DNA of 64,000 bases from Kingella potus (GTDB taxonomy: Bacteria > Pseudomonadota > Gammaproteobacteria > Burkholderiales > Neisseriaceae), in the NCBI RefSeq assembly GCF_900451175.1, contig NZ_UGJJ01000001.1:558001-622000 (forward strand), in the 5' to 3' direction. The position numbers and the translations under genes are program-made. Shown here in pieces: positions 1-8,568 of this stretch; the stretch's first letter is position 1; the number at the start of each line of letters is the position of its first letter. The notes under the pieces are model-generated. The model made no database searches. It saw nothing but the letters and a program-made list of their open reading frames with translations, and was not told the origin of the DNA.

Positions 1-49
1 CCAAGCGGGATTTCTGCTCTTTTAATCTTTTTAAATTAAAACGCAGGCA

Positions 50-622
50 TCAGCCTTTTTTGCCGGTAACGGTGGCAACGGCCAGATTGGAGTTACGTTT
101 CAGGGCAACGCTGCTTACGCCTTCGGGATATTTGATGTCGGAAAGGTGCAGAATATCGCCGGCAACCACATCGCCGCAATCCAATTCGAGTGCGGAAGGA
201 ATGTTTTTCGGATCAACCAGCACTTCGACCGAAGCGTCCAGCAGGGAAACACGGCCGCTTTGCAGCTTGACCGCTTTGGATTTCTCGGCATTGATCACGG
301 CCACCGGCAGACGGATGCGCAGCGGCTTGTTCAGATCAACGGTTTGAAAGTCGATATGGACAACCTGTTGGCGGAACGGATGGATTTGGAAATCGCGCAC
401 GATAACATCGTGGGTTTTGCCGTCCACAGTCAGTTTGATCAGGCTGGTATGGAACGAGCTTTTTTCCAGTGCGTAAAACACGGTTTTGTGGTCTACGGCG
501 ATGGAGGCTGCCTCCTGATTGTCGCCGTACAACACGGCGGGTACTTGGCCTGCGCGACGCAGGCGGCGGCTCGCACCTGTGCCCTGTGCTTCGCGGAGGG
601 TGGCTTGTAATTCGTATGACAT
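50..622 (-). CDS. rplY: 50S ribosomal protein L25 (CTC type)
   Basis: A 190-residue protein of the long L25/CTC form: an N-terminal 5S rRNA-binding beta domain (residues 1 to about 95) followed by a C-terminal TL5-like domain. It binds 5S rRNA in the large ribosomal subunit. The N-terminus ([20 protein letters not shown]) and the segment [20 protein letters not shown] are typical of proteobacterial L25. The start at 622 has AAGGAC about seven bases upstream. It lies downstream of prs on the same strand, the usual prs-rplY order in betaproteobacteria. The window ends before the expected pth gene could be seen. Confidence 0.96.
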   Translation of the reverse strand: MSYELQATLREAQGTGASRRLRRAGQVPAVLYGDNQEAASIAVDHKTVFYALEKSSFHTSLIKLTVDGKTHDVIVRDFQIHPFRQQVVHIDFQTVDLNKPLRIRLPVAVINAEKSKAVKLQSGRVSLLDASVEVLVDPKNIPSALELDCGDVVAGDILHLSDIKYPEGVSSVALKRNSNLAVATVTGKKG

Positions 623-718
623 AATAAAAGTCCTTTGTTAAAAACAGATAAAACCGTCTTCCACCGCGACCAGTTTCAGACGGCATAGGGTCGGATCCGC
701 GCCGCAGCGCAAATCCGC

Positions 719-1699
719 TTACGGCAGCAGCATACCGCCGTTGGTCAGCACATCTTCATTGAAAAGATATGAGACGGATTCTTCGTTGCTGATGCGGCGT
801 ACGGTTTCGGCCAGCAGCCCGGCAATGGAAACCTGGCGGATACGGCCGCACGCCTGCGCCGCTTCAGACAAAGGAATGCTGTCGGTAACAACAACCTGGT
901 CGATGTCGGACGAAGCAATGCGGGAAACGGCCTCGCCGGAAAATACGGGATGGGTGGCATAGGCCAAAACACGTGTGGCTCCACGCTCTTTCAGCGCAGA
1001 GGCAGCTTTGCACAAGGTATTGGCCGTATCAATCATATCGTCGACTATCAGACAGGTACGGTCTTGGATTTCACCGATAACATTCATCACTTCGGCAACA
1101 TTGGCTTTGGGACGGCGTTTGTCGATAATCGCCAAATCGGCATCCAATGCTTTGGCCATCGCGCGGGCACGGACGACACCGCCGATGTCGGGGCTGACCA
1201 CGGTCAGATTTTCTATGCGCTGGCGTTGCACGTCGTTTAACAAAATCGGAGTGGCGTAGATATTGTCCACGGGAATATCGAAAAAGCCCTGAATCTGGTC
1301 GGCATGGAGATCGACGGTCAGGATACGGTCGATTCCGGCCGTATGCAGCATATTGGCAACCAGCTTGGCGGAAATCGGCACACGGGCGGAACGCGGGCGG
1401 CGGTCTTGGCGGGCATAGCCGAAATACGGGATGGCGGCGGTAATGCGGGCGGCTGAGGCGCGTTTCAATGCGTCCGCCATAGTCAGCACTTCCATCAGAT
1501 TGTCGTTGGTCGGCGCACAGGTGGGCTGCAAAACGAATACATCGCGCCCGCGCACGTTTTCCAAAAGCTCGACGGCCACTTCGCCGTCGGAAAATTTGCC
1601 GACAGTAGCATTGCCTATCGAAATATCAAGGTGTTTTACTACATCGGCAGCCAATTTCGGATTGGCGTTGCCGGTAAAGACCATCAAACTGTCTGCCAT
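719..1699 (-). CDS. prs: ribose-phosphate pyrophosphokinase
   Basis: PRPP synthetase: transfers pyrophosphate from ATP to ribose 5-phosphate, feeding purine, pyrimidine, histidine and NAD synthesis. The sequence shows [11 protein letters not shown] at the N-terminus, the substrate region [17 protein letters not shown] and the PRPP-binding loop [12 protein letters not shown] chose the start at 1699, giving 326 residues beginning MADSLMVF, because this matches the length of Neisseria homologues. An in-frame ATG at 1744 (15 residues longer) also has a good AAGGAAG ribosome site and cannot be excluded. It follows the tRNA-Gln cluster but is separated from it by a terminator hairpin at 1858-1888, so it probably has its own promoter. 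Confidence 0.95.
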   Translation of the reverse strand: MADSLMVFTGNANPKLAADVVKHLDISIGNATVGKFSDGEVAVELLENVRGRDVFVLQPTCAPTNDNLMEVLTMADALKRASAARITAAIPYFGYARQDRRPRSARVPISAKLVANMLHTAGIDRILTVDLHADQIQGFFDIPVDNIYATPILLNDVQRQRIENLTVVSPDIGGVVRARAMAKALDADLAIIDKRRPKANVAEVMNVIGEIQDRTCLIVDDMIDTANTLCKAASALKERGATRVLAYATHPVFSGEAVSRIASSDIDQVVVTDSIPLSEAAQACGRIRQVSIAGLLAETVRRISNEESVSYLFNEDVLTNGGMLLP

Positions 1700-1857
1700 A
1701 TCTTTCTCGCTTGGAATAGGGTTTGCGTACTGCTCAGGAAACATCTCGGGCTTCCTTGTCGTTGGTTGCGGGCGCGGGCGGCATTATACGCACCAACAAC
1801 CGGGCAGCCAAACAAAAAATAACGCAAAATATGCTTTTCAGACGGCCCCAATAAAGA

Positions 1858-1888
1858 CAAAAGCGTGCGATATAATCACACGCTTTTG
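1858..1888 (-). terminator. terminator after the tRNA-Gln cluster
   Basis: Perfect 10-bp inverted repeat: arms CAAAAGCGTG (1858-1867) and CACGCTTTTG (1879-1888) around an 11-base loop. Read on the minus strand it ends in CGCTTTTGTC directly 3' of the CTG tRNA, so it probably closes the tRNA transcript before prs. Confidence 0.6.
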
Positions 1889-1891
1889 TAT

Positions 1892-1968
1892 TGGCTGGGG
1901 ATGTAGGACTCGAACCTACGCATGCCGGATTCAGAATCCGGTGCCTTAACCAACTTGGCCAATCCCCA
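1892..1968 (-). tRNA. tRNA-Gln (anticodon CTG)
   Basis: Read on the minus strand: acceptor stem TGGGGAT pairs with ATCCCCA, followed by discriminator G and an encoded CCA. The anticodon stem CCGGA/TCCGG encloses loop TTCTGAA, giving anticodon CTG. The T arm contains GGTTCGAGTCC. It is the last of three glutamine tRNAs in tandem and differs from the other two mainly in the anticodon loop and T arm. Confidence 0.95.
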
Positions 1969-1988
1969 AAAACTTAAGGAATCCGCTT

Positions 1989-2065
1989 TGGCTGGGGATG
2001 TAGGATTCGAACCTACGCATGCCGGAATCAAAATCCGGTGCCTTAACCAACTTGGCGAATCCCCA
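1989..2065 (-). tRNA. tRNA-Gln (anticodon TTG)
   Basis: Minus strand; acceptor stem TGGGGAT/ATCCCCA with encoded CCA. Anticodon stem CCGGA/TCCGG and loop TTTTGAT give anticodon TTG. Its body is identical by eye to the copy at 2089-2165. About 20 bp separate it from the CTG tRNA. Confidence 0.95.
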
Positions 2066-2088
2066 AGGATGCTTCCATATTTCAAATC

Positions 2089-2165
2089 TGGCTGGGGATG
2101 TAGGATTCGAACCTACGCATGCCGGAATCAAAATCCGGTGCCTTAACCAACTTGGCGAATCCCCA
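2089..2165 (-). tRNA. tRNA-Gln (anticodon TTG), second copy
   Basis: Minus strand; the same stem and loop sequences as the neighbouring TTG tRNA (loop TTTTGAT, encoded CCA). It begins 8 bp after the end of ispE, so the tRNAs may be co-transcribed with lolB-ispE and processed out. Confidence 0.95.
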
Positions 2166-2173
2166 AATACTGT

Positions 2174-3028
2174 CTAATCCGCATAACCGTATAGCGGATG
2201 GCGTTCCAATCCCGGCGTTATCTTTGCCGACGGATACAAAACGGAAATTTCGCGGTAGGCAGCTTGCGCCGCATCTTCGTTTTCAAAGGACAAAAATATA
2301 CAGGAACCAGATCCTGTCATTCTTGCCGCGCCGAAAGCATTTAAGGTTTCATACACTTCGGCAACCGCTTCATATTCTGCCAAAACCACAGCCTGCATAT
2401 CGTTTCTGAACGGCTGCAAATTTCGGAAAGTCGGCATTATCGCGGGGGCGGAGTTTCTTGTCAAGTTCGGGTGTGAAAAAATTGCGGCGGTAGCTATGTG
2501 TACGGGCGGTTTGACGATGACATACCATTGCTGCGGCACGTCGATAACAGACAGTTTTTCGCCGATTCCGCGTGCAAAGGCATTGCGGCCGAACAGGAAA
2601 AACGGCACGTCCGCACCGAGTTTTGCACCAATGGGGACAAGCTCCTCCCGTTTCAGACCGCATTGCCAAAGGCGGTTGAGCGCGAGCATGACGCTGGCGG
2701 CATCGGAGCTGCCGCCGCCGAGTCCGCCGCCGGTGGGGATTTGTTTGTCGAGACGGATGCTTACGCCCTGCCCTGTCCGGCCGTACGGCCGCATGGCGGC
2801 GGCGGCACGGTAGGCGAGGTCTTGTTCGGGATGCAGGCCGCCGGTGGGATTGGACAGCGTGATCATGCCGTCTGTCCGCAGTGCAAGCCAAACGGTGTCC
2901 TGCCAGCCTATCAGGCAGAAGATGCTTTCCAGTTCGTGATAACCGTCGGCGCGGCGGCCGGTAATGCGCAGGTCGAGATTGAGTTTGGCGGGTGCGGGAA
3001 ACGCTTGTTCCGCTGCGGCGGTATTCAC
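2174..3028 (-). CDS. ispE: 4-diphosphocytidyl-2-C-methyl-D-erythritol kinase
   Basis: GHMP kinase of the MEP isoprenoid pathway; phosphorylates the 2-hydroxyl of CDP-methylerythritol. The 284-residue length is normal. The N-terminus has [20 protein letters not shown] and the glycine-rich ATP loop is [17 protein letters not shown]-terminal GHMP motif reads [11 protein letters not shown]. Its start overlaps the end of lolB by four bases (3025-3028), so the two are translationally coupled; lolB-ispE pairing is common in proteobacteria. Confidence 0.95.
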   Translation of the reverse strand: MNTAAAEQAFPAPAKLNLDLRITGRRADGYHELESIFCLIGWQDTVWLALRTDGMITLSNPTGGLHPEQDLAYRAAAAMRPYGRTGQGVSIRLDKQIPTGGGLGGGSSDAASVMLALNRLWQCGLKREELVPIGAKLGADVPFFLFGRNAFARGIGEKLSVIDVPQQWYVIVKPPVHIATAAIFSHPNLTRNSAPAIMPTFRNLQPFRNDMQAVVLAEYEAVAEVYETLNAFGAARMTGSGSCIFLSFENEDAAQAAYREISVLYPSAKITPGLERHPLYGYAD

Positions 3029-3615
3029 GAATTATTCCTTGCGGCGCAACGATTTGGCGCATCCGTACTGTTTTCAGACGGCCTCATGCTGTCGAACACC
3101 AGCCGCAGCGACAGTTTGCCGTCGGTCATGGACAGGGTGCGCACGCTGCCGTCGGCGCGCGTGCTGCGGGAAATATCCCAACCGGCCTGTCGCAGGCTGC
3201 CGTCTGCGGCGGTTTGGTGCGGCTCGTCGGCAGACCATTGGCCGTGGGCCCACAGGTCGAGGTATTGCAGCGGCAGGACAAAACCGAGCAGGCGTTCGCT
3301 CAATTCGCGCACGTTGGCGGCCTCGAAGCGTTCGCCTTTGCTGTTTACCGCCAGCACGCCCTGCGGATCGCGGCAGAGCCGGCCGATGGTATTGCCCAGC
3401 GGCGTGTTGATGTCTATGGTTTGCACGCCGTTTTGGCGTGCCCAGTCGAAATTGGCGTAGGAGCCTCTGCCTTCGGTCTGCACGGCAAGGCGGCCGTCGG
3501 CCGTGAAATCCGCGTTGTCGCGCGGCGGCTGCCATTGGGTCGGCACGCTGCCTACTCCGGCGCAGCCTGCCAGCAGCAGGAGAGAGAAAACAAGGGGCAG
3601 AACGGGTAAATTCAT
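3025..3615 (-). CDS. lolB: outer-membrane lipoprotein receptor LolB
   Basis: LolB receives lipoproteins from the periplasmic chaperone LolA and inserts them into the inner leaflet of the outer membrane. The 196-residue protein has a lipoprotein signal ([14 protein letters not shown], lipobox LAGC, lipidated Cys about residue 18). The LolB fold region includes [21 protein letters not shown] and [12 protein letters not shown]. The assignment rests on these motifs and on its four-base overlap with ispE. Confidence 0.88.
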   Translation of the reverse strand: MNLPVLPLVFSLLLLAGCAGVGSVPTQWQPPRDNADFTADGRLAVQTEGRGSYANFDWARQNGVQTIDINTPLGNTIGRLCRDPQGVLAVNSKGERFEAANVRELSERLLGFVLPLQYLDLWAHGQWSADEPHQTAADGSLRQAGWDISRSTRADGSVRTLSMTDGKLSLRLVFDSMRPSENSTDAPNRCAARNNS

Positions 3616-3802
3616 AAGGCTTCCTGTATGGCTGCGGCCGTCCGCACGGCAGCGGAAACGTTTTCAGACGGCTTTTTACTTTGGCGGCAGGAAACGGGAA
3701 ACACGGATGGGAAATCGGCTTCCGTTGGTATGCCGGAGTCAAAAAAGGCCGTCTGAAACCCGTTTTCCTGACGAATCGGGGTGTTCGGACAGCCTTTGTG
3801 CT

Positions 3803-4315
3803 TTATTTGCCGTTGAGTTTTTTGGTGGCGGATTTGTCTACTTTACAGTTTTGGAACAAGATGGTCTGGTCGCCTTTGGGCAGGCCGCCGTCAACCGCAT
3901 CGGCCTGCATCAGGATTTTTCCGTTGGCGGAAGTAAGGGTGGAGGGATCGGCTTTGTCGGTAATCCAGGTCAGGCCGTCGCCGTAGTAGCTGTTGTGTTT
4001 TTTACCGTTGGTGTCGTTCATCACGCGCTTGAGGTTGGGCGTGAGCTGGCCGTTGGCGGCTTTGAGCTGGACGACGGCGGTTTCGCCGTTTCTGATGCCG
4101 TACATGGCATTGAGGGGCTGTTTGCCCTGCTGGCTGTCGCAGGTGTAGGCGACTTCTACTTTTTTGTCGAGAGTCTCGACTTCGGCCAGCATCAGTACGG
4201 GAGTGTTGTCGGGAAGGTCGGCCAGCGGTTTTTTACCGGCGTTTTTGCCTGCGGCCTGTGAGGCGGCTGCGGCGGCAATCATGATGGCGGCGGCAATCAG
4301 TTTTTTGGTTTGCAT
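3803..4315 (-). CDS. secreted protein resembling ACP / MliC-type lysozyme inhibitor
   Basis: A 170-residue exported protein with a Sec signal (IAAAIMIAAAAASQA, cleavage near residue 22) and two cysteines in the mature part (VAYTCDSQQGK and LFQNCK). The spacing VxYxC ... LFxxC resembles the Neisseria adhesin complex protein ACP and the MliC/PliC lysozyme inhibitor fold. Family membership is from motif resemblance and is not certain; the N-terminal 35-residue extension after the signal is longer than in ACP. The start has AGGAGA six bases upstream. The gene stands alone, with its own upstream gap and DUS pairs behind it. Confidence 0.55.
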   Translation of the reverse strand: MQTKKLIAAAIMIAAAAASQAAGKNAGKKPLADLPDNTPVLMLAEVETLDKKVEVAYTCDSQQGKQPLNAMYGIRNGETAVVQLKAANGQLTPNLKRVMNDTNGKKHNSYYGDGLTWITDKADPSTLTSANGKILMQADAVDGGLPKGDQTILFQNCKVDKSATKKLNGK

Positions 4316-4420
4316 ATTTTGTCTCCTGTCGGTGGAAAAACGAAGCGCGTATTGTAGAGAATATTGCGTCAGTAAAATACCGCTTTGTGTAAAGATGAAA
4401 CGGCGGCGGGTACGGACGGG

Positions 4421-5113
4421 TCAGCGTTTTCTAAAAACGATGTCCCACACGCCGTGTCCCAGCCTTTTGCCGCGTGCTTCGAATTTGGTTTCGGGGCGGT
4501 AGGCCGGGGTGGGGGCATAATCTGCCGCCGTGTTTTCGAGTCCGGCAAAGCCGCGCAGGACTTCGAGCATCTGCACGGCGTACTCCTCCCAGTCGGTGGC
4601 CAGGTGGATGTAGCCGCCGCTTTTGAGTTTGGGCAGCAGCTTGGCGACAAAGGGGGCTTGGATGAGGCGGCGTTTGTGGTGGCGTTTTTTGTGCCACGGG
4701 TCGGGAAAGAAGATGTGGATGCCGTCGAGGCTGCCGTCGGCAAGCATGTTTTCGACGATTTCCACCGCGTCATGACGCATGACGCGGATATTTTCGAGAT
4801 TTTGTTCGGCAACGAGTTTCAGCAGGTTGCCGACACCGGGGCCGTGTACGTCGGCGGCAAGAAAGTCGGTATCGGGCAGGCGGCGGGCGATTTCGGCGGT
4901 GGCCGTACCCATGCCGAAACCGATTTCGAGGACTTTCGGGTTGGGGCGGGCGAAGGTTTGCGCCAAATCAATGGGTTCGTTCTGAAAGTCGAGGCCGTAT
5001 TGCGGCCACAGGGTGTCGATGGCGCGCTGCTGGGCGGGAGTCATGTGGCCTTGGCGCAGGACGAAGCTGCGGATGGCGCGGGGGTGTTCGGTCGGATTTT
5101 GCGGTTCGGTCAT
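4421..5113 (-). CDS. trmB: tRNA (guanine-N7)-methyltransferase
   Basis: Methylates G46 of the tRNA variable loop using S-adenosylmethionine. The 230-residue sequence has the SAM motif VLEIGFGMGTATAEIA and the family segment IHIFFPDPWHKKRHHKRRL. It also has the C-terminal HLATDWEEYAVQMLEVL region. Length and motif order are normal for TrmB. It is upstream of no obvious partner; panD follows on the same strand upstream in coordinates after a 90-bp gap holding a single DUS. Confidence 0.95.
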   Translation of the reverse strand: MTEPQNPTEHPRAIRSFVLRQGHMTPAQQRAIDTLWPQYGLDFQNEPIDLAQTFARPNPKVLEIGFGMGTATAEIARRLPDTDFLAADVHGPGVGNLLKLVAEQNLENIRVMRHDAVEIVENMLADGSLDGIHIFFPDPWHKKRHHKRRLIQAPFVAKLLPKLKSGGYIHLATDWEEYAVQMLEVLRGFAGLENTAADYAPTPAYRPETKFEARGKRLGHGVWDIVFRKR

Positions 5114-5202
5114 GATGGTGAGGAATGTGGGAAAGGCCGTCTGAAAACGCCGTTGCGGCGGCGAAACGGGAAAACCGGCTTCGTGCGGTGCGCGGCAAAT
5201 GC

Positions 5203-5586
5203 TTATAAAACGGTGTGCGGCGGCTCGTAGTCGATGATGTCGCGGATTTTGTTGGCTTCGTCAACCAGGACGACTTTCGGGCGGTGGCCGGCGATTTCCG
5301 GTTCGGAGAGCATGACGTAGGACATGATGATGACGATGTCGCCTTTCTGCACCAGCCGTGCCGCCGCGCCGTTGAGGCAGATCACGCCGCTGCCGCGTTC
5401 GCCGGCAATGGTGTAGGTTTCGAGGCGTGCGCCGTTGTTGTTGTTGACGATTTGCACTTTTTCGTTGGCGAGCATCCCTGCCGCGTCGAGCAGGTCTTGG
5501 TCGATTGTGATGCTGCCGACGTAGTTCAAATCGGCTTCGGTAACGGCGGCGCGGTGGATTTTGCCGCCGAGCATGGTTCGGAACAT
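5203..5586 (-). CDS. panD: aspartate 1-decarboxylase
   Basis: Pyruvoyl-dependent enzyme converting L-aspartate to beta-alanine for pantothenate and CoA synthesis. It is made as a zymogen that self-cleaves at Gly24-Ser25; the YVGS site is present at residues 22-25 (YVGSITID). Total length 127 residues, as usual. The start has AAGGAAA upstream. It sits as a single gene between trmB and cutA. Confidence 0.96.
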   Translation of the reverse strand: MFRTMLGGKIHRAAVTEADLNYVGSITIDQDLLDAAGMLANEKVQIVNNNNGARLETYTIAGERGSGVICLNGAAARLVQKGDIVIIMSYVMLSEPEIAGHRPKVVLVDEANKIRDIIDYEPPHTVL

Positions 5587-5616
5587 AGGTTTCCTTTTGT
5601 GTTGTGTTGCGGCGCG

Positions 5617-5656
5617 TTTTCAGACGGCCTCATTGGCGTTTCAGGCCGTCTGAAAA
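5617..5656 (-). terminator. inverted DUS pair between cutA and panD
   Basis: TTTTCAGACGGCCT (5617-5630) and its complement from 5643 form a hairpin just 3' of cutA (minus strand). Such DUS pairs commonly double as intrinsic terminators in Neisseria. Confidence 0.55.
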
Positions 5657-5670
5657 CAAAAAGGGCGGCA

Positions 5671-5994
5671 TTATAACGCCAACTGTTCCTTTAACCAGCG
5701 CAGATAGGTTTTGCTGCCGCCGGACACGGGCAGCATCAGGATTTGCGGGCAGTCGTAGCTGCTGAGGGCGCGGACGGTTTTGACCGTTTTTTTGAACAGG
5801 CTCTTCTCGCTTTTGGCCGTGATGCGGATTTCCGCATCGCGGCAGACGGTGCCGTTCCAGATATAGCTGCTGTCGGTGTTTTCGTACTGCACGCAGGCGG
5901 CGAGGCGTTTTTGCAGCAGGGCGAGGCCGATGGTTTCGGCTTCGGCGCGGCTCGGCGCGGTAATCAGGATAACGGCGGGTTGGAAACGCGGCAT
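5671..5994 (-). CDS. cutA: divalent-cation tolerance protein CutA
   Basis: A 107-residue trimeric PII-like protein of the CutA1 family, linked to copper and other divalent-metal tolerance though its biochemical role is poorly defined. Typical family features are the N-terminal strand PAVILITAPSRAEAETIG and the segment CVQYENTDSSYIWNG. The core KSLFKKTVKTVRALSSYDCP and the end TYLRWL also fit. The HAD phosphatase gene ends 13 bp upstream on the same strand. Confidence 0.9.
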   Translation of the reverse strand: MPRFQPAVILITAPSRAEAETIGLALLQKRLAACVQYENTDSSYIWNGTVCRDAEIRITAKSEKSLFKKTVKTVRALSSYDCPQILMLPVSGGSKTYLRWLKEQLAL

Positions 5995-6007
5995 TTTCAG
6001 ACGGCCT

Positions 6008-6679
6008 CTATTCTTTGAAATTCAGTACCGGCCAGCCTTTTTCCCGCGCCTCGCGCAGAAGGTCGGCATCGGGATTGACGGCAACGGGTTCGCTCACCAG
6101 ACGCAGCAGCGGCAGGTCGTTTTTCGAATCGCTGTAAAAATAGGTTTTACCGTAGTCGGACAGGCTTTCGCCGCGTGCGGCCAGCCATTGGTGCAGGCGG
6201 GTGATTTTGCCTTCTTTCAGGCTGGGCACGCCGACGTAGCGGCCGGTGTAGCGGCCTGACGCGTCGGCCTCGAGCTGCGTGCCGATGATGTTTTCTATGC
6301 CGAACAGATGGCAGATCGGGGTGATGACAAACTCGTTGGTGGAGGAAATCACCAAAAGCTCGTCGCCCGCGCTGCGGTGGCTCTGCACCAGCATCCGCGC
6401 CATCGGCGAAATGTGCGGCTCGATAAATTCCGCCGTAAATTCACGGTGCATTTCATCGAGCTGCTCGCGGGAAAACGCTTTGAGCGGCGCGAGGTGGAAG
6501 GCGAGGAAGGCATCGATGTCGAGGCAGCCGTTTTGGTAGTCGCGGTAGAATTTTTCGTTTTGCGCTTCGGTTTCGGCAACATCCACCAGCCCTTTTTTCA
6601 TCAGATACTGCGGCCAGGCGTGGTCGGAATCGGTGTTGATCAGGGTGTTGTCCAAATCAAAAATAGCCAGGTTTTTCAT
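6008..6679 (-). CDS. HAD-family phosphatase (subfamily IB, SerB-like)
   Basis: A 223-residue HAD hydrolase. Motif I is FDLDNT (nucleophile Asp8, acid/base Asp10), motif II is VISSTNEF and motif III is YSDSKNDLPLL. The helical cap between residues 20 and 90 is of the IB type seen in SerB, CicA and PhoE-like phosphatases. The substrate cannot be read from sequence. Its ATG overlaps the hda stop by four bases (6676-6679), so it is translationally coupled to hda, an arrangement also known from Neisseria. Confidence 0.85.
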   Translation of the reverse strand: MKNLAIFDLDNTLINTDSDHAWPQYLMKKGLVDVAETEAQNEKFYRDYQNGCLDIDAFLAFHLAPLKAFSREQLDEMHREFTAEFIEPHISPMARMLVQSHRSAGDELLVISSTNEFVITPICHLFGIENIIGTQLEADASGRYTGRYVGVPSLKEGKITRLHQWLAARGESLSDYGKTYFYSDSKNDLPLLRLVSEPVAVNPDADLLREAREKGWPVLNFKE

Positions 6680-7344
6680 AATGTTTCCTGTTGTTTCAGA
6701 AGGCGGCGCAAAAGCGGCAGGGTCAGGCGGCGGCGGGTGGTGGCGGCGTAGAGGCAGAGCGTGTCGAGCATTCTGACCAGGCTGTCCATATCGCGCTGCC
6801 GGTAGTCGAGCAGATAGCGGAAGATGCCGTCGTCCAAATCAAGCTGCCGCGCCCGCGCCATTTCCGCAAGGGCGGCGATTTTTTCTTCGTCCGACAAGGG
6901 TTTGATGTCGTACACCAGGCAATAGCCCATGCGGGTGCGCAAATCTTCGCGCACGGCCAGCATGGCGGGCGGCAGATCGGCCGAAAGCAGCAGGCGGCCG
7001 CTGCCTGCGTTGCGGAAGCGGTTGAACACTTCAAACAGCAGGGCCTGTCCGTCCGCATCCAGTCTGTCGGCCTGATCCACGGCAAGATAGGCGGCTTCGA
7101 GCGCGGACTCTTCCAGCGGCTCGGCATCGGCATCGATATAGCGCGCATCCGCGCCCTGCCCTGCCGCCTGCGCCGCCCAGGCGCGCAGCAGATGGCTTTT
7201 GCCCGTGCCGGGTGCGCCCCACACATAGACAAACCGCTCCTGCGCCTGTTGCAGCACAAACACCAGCTCGCGGTTGGCCGCGCCGAGGAATTTGTCGAAG
7301 CCCGGGTAATCGCGGCGGGCAAAATCAAAAATCAGTTGCTTCAC
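6676..7344 (-). CDS. hda: DnaA regulatory inactivator Hda
   Basis: A 222-residue AAA+ protein homologous to the DnaA ATPase domain. Hda works with the sliding clamp to convert DnaA-ATP to DnaA-ADP and so limits replication initiation. It has Walker [12 protein letters not shown], a Walker-B-like LAVDQADRL and the sensor region [20 protein letters not shown]. The N-terminus [14 protein letters not shown] contains the short QxxLxF-like clamp-binding motif (QLIFDF). Length is too short for DnaA. It is first in a two-gene unit with the HAD phosphatase. Confidence 0.88.
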   Translation of the reverse strand: MKQLIFDFARRDYPGFDKFLGAANRELVFVLQQAQERFVYVWGAPGTGKSHLLRAWAAQAAGQGADARYIDADAEPLEESALEAAYLAVDQADRLDADGQALLFEVFNRFRNAGSGRLLLSADLPPAMLAVREDLRTRMGYCLVYDIKPLSDEEKIAALAEMARARQLDLDDGIFRYLLDYRQRDMDSLVRMLDTLCLYAATTRRRLTLPLLRRLLKQQETL

Positions 7345-7407
7345 AGACAGCCTGCCCGAATGGAAAAACCGCGCGATTTTAGCCTTTTTCGGCTCTGTTT
7401 CAAAATC

Positions 7408-7440
7408 AGGCCGTCTGAAAACCTTTTTTTCAGACGGCCT
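7408..7440. repeat. inverted DUS pair between divergent hda and dedA
   Basis: AGGCCGTCTGAAAA (7408-7421) and TTTTCAGACGGCCT (7427-7440) lie between two divergent starts, so this pair is unlikely to terminate either gene and probably serves uptake only. Confidence 0.7.
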
Positions 7441-7485
7441 CCCGCTCGGTTACAATCCGCGCTTTTTCTGCCTACGGAAAACGAT

Positions 7486-8145
7486 ATGGTTCAGACCCTG
7501 ATTGATTTCGTCCTGCACATCGACGTGCATTTGGCCGGACTGGCCGCGCAATACGGCATTTGGATTTACGCCCTGCTTTTTTTGATTGTGTTTTGCGAAA
7601 CGGGGCTGGTGGTAACACCTTTCCTGCCGGGCGATTCGCTGCTGTTTGCCGCCGGCGGGATTGCGGCGGTGGGGCATATGAACATCCATTTGATGGTGCT
7701 GCTGCTGTTTGTCGCCGCCGTATTGGGAGACGCGGTGAATTTCGCCATTGGCAAATATTTCGGCGCAAGGCTGTTTGCCAATCCCGATTCCAAAATCTTC
7801 CGCCGCAGCCATTTGGAAAAAACCCATGCCTTTTATGAGAAATACGGCGGCAAAACCATCATCATCGCCCGCTTCGTCCCCATTGTGCGCACCTTCGCCC
7901 CCTTTGTTGCGGGCATGGCGCATATGGACTACGGCCGCTTCATCCGCTACAACATCATCGGCGCGGCCTTGTGGGTGGTGCTGTTTTCCTATGCCGGCTA
8001 TTTTTTCGCCAACATCCGAATCGTGAAGGAAAACCTGAGTCTGGTGCTGGCGGCGATTATCGTGTTGTCGCTGCTGCCGGCGGTGGTGGAGATTGTGCGT
8101 GCGAAACGTGCCGGCAAACGCAGCAAAGACAGTCAGGCCGTCTGA
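7486..8145 (+). CDS. DedA-family inner-membrane protein
   Basis: A 219-residue polytopic membrane protein of the DedA/SNARE-associated family, implicated in undecaprenyl-phosphate or phospholipid recycling and envelope homeostasis. Diagnostic parts are [20 protein letters not shown] near residue 40 and the re-entrant-loop motif [17 protein letters not shown] with its conserved Arg and Pro. The much longer open frame upstream is antisense to hda; [18 protein letters not shown] is the family N-terminus, so the start is 7486. The last codons plus stop (CAG GCC GTC TGA) are supplied by a DUS. Confidence 0.9.
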   Translation: MVQTLIDFVLHIDVHLAGLAAQYGIWIYALLFLIVFCETGLVVTPFLPGDSLLFAAGGIAAVGHMNIHLMVLLLFVAAVLGDAVNFAIGKYFGARLFANPDSKIFRRSHLEKTHAFYEKYGGKTIIIARFVPIVRTFAPFVAGMAHMDYGRFIRYNIIGAALWVVLFSYAGYFFANIRIVKENLSLVLAAIIVLSLLPAVVEIVRAKRAGKRSKDSQAV

Positions 8146-8181
8146 AAACACCGTTTTGCCCGTCCGCCATGCCGTTTGCGC

Positions 8182-8458
8182 TTTTCAGACGGCCTGTTTG
8201 CTTTGGCGGGAAACGCGTGTGCCGCTTGGGCGGCACATCCTGCCCGCGATGCCGCAGCGGTGGGAAGTTTGCCATATGCTTTGCGACAAACAAAAAAAGA
8301 GGCCGTCTGAAAACAGTCCGATGCTTTTCAGACGGCCTGTTTGCTGTGGCGGAAACGCGTGTGCCGCTTGGGCGGCTCATCCTGCCCGCGATGCCGCAGC
8401 GGTGGGCGGTTTGCCATGTGCTTTGCGACAAACAAAAAAGAGGCCGTCTGAAAAACAG
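8182..8458. repeat. tandem duplication of a DUS-bounded 134-bp unit
   Basis: Two near-identical units, 8182-8316 and 8325-8458, each opening with TTTTCAGACGGCCTG and closing with GGCCGTCTGAAAA. They share the core GTGTGCCGCTTGGGCGGC and the segment TTTGCGACAAACAAAAAA. They fill most of the 423-bp gap between dedA and the TonB-dependent receptor gene; I see no gene here. Confidence 0.85.
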
Positions 8459-8472
8459 TTTTCAGACGGCCT
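8441..8472. terminator. inverted DUS pair, convergent terminator
   Basis: AGGCCGTCTGAAAA and TTTTCAGACGGCCT separated by four bases, between convergent dedA (+) and the TonB-dependent receptor (-); likely bidirectional. Confidence 0.55.
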
Positions 8473-8568
8473 GTGCATTTCCATCCAATCACGGTCTGTC
8501 TGCACAGCCCGACGCGCAGCGGCGGCGTGCGCAGGCAGTTGTGTTTGCAAAATTTTCGGAACGGGTGC

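Noticed and set aside
6691..7485. Extension of the DedA gene by 265 codons
   Set aside because: Antisense to hda, of shadow composition; the family start is at 7486.
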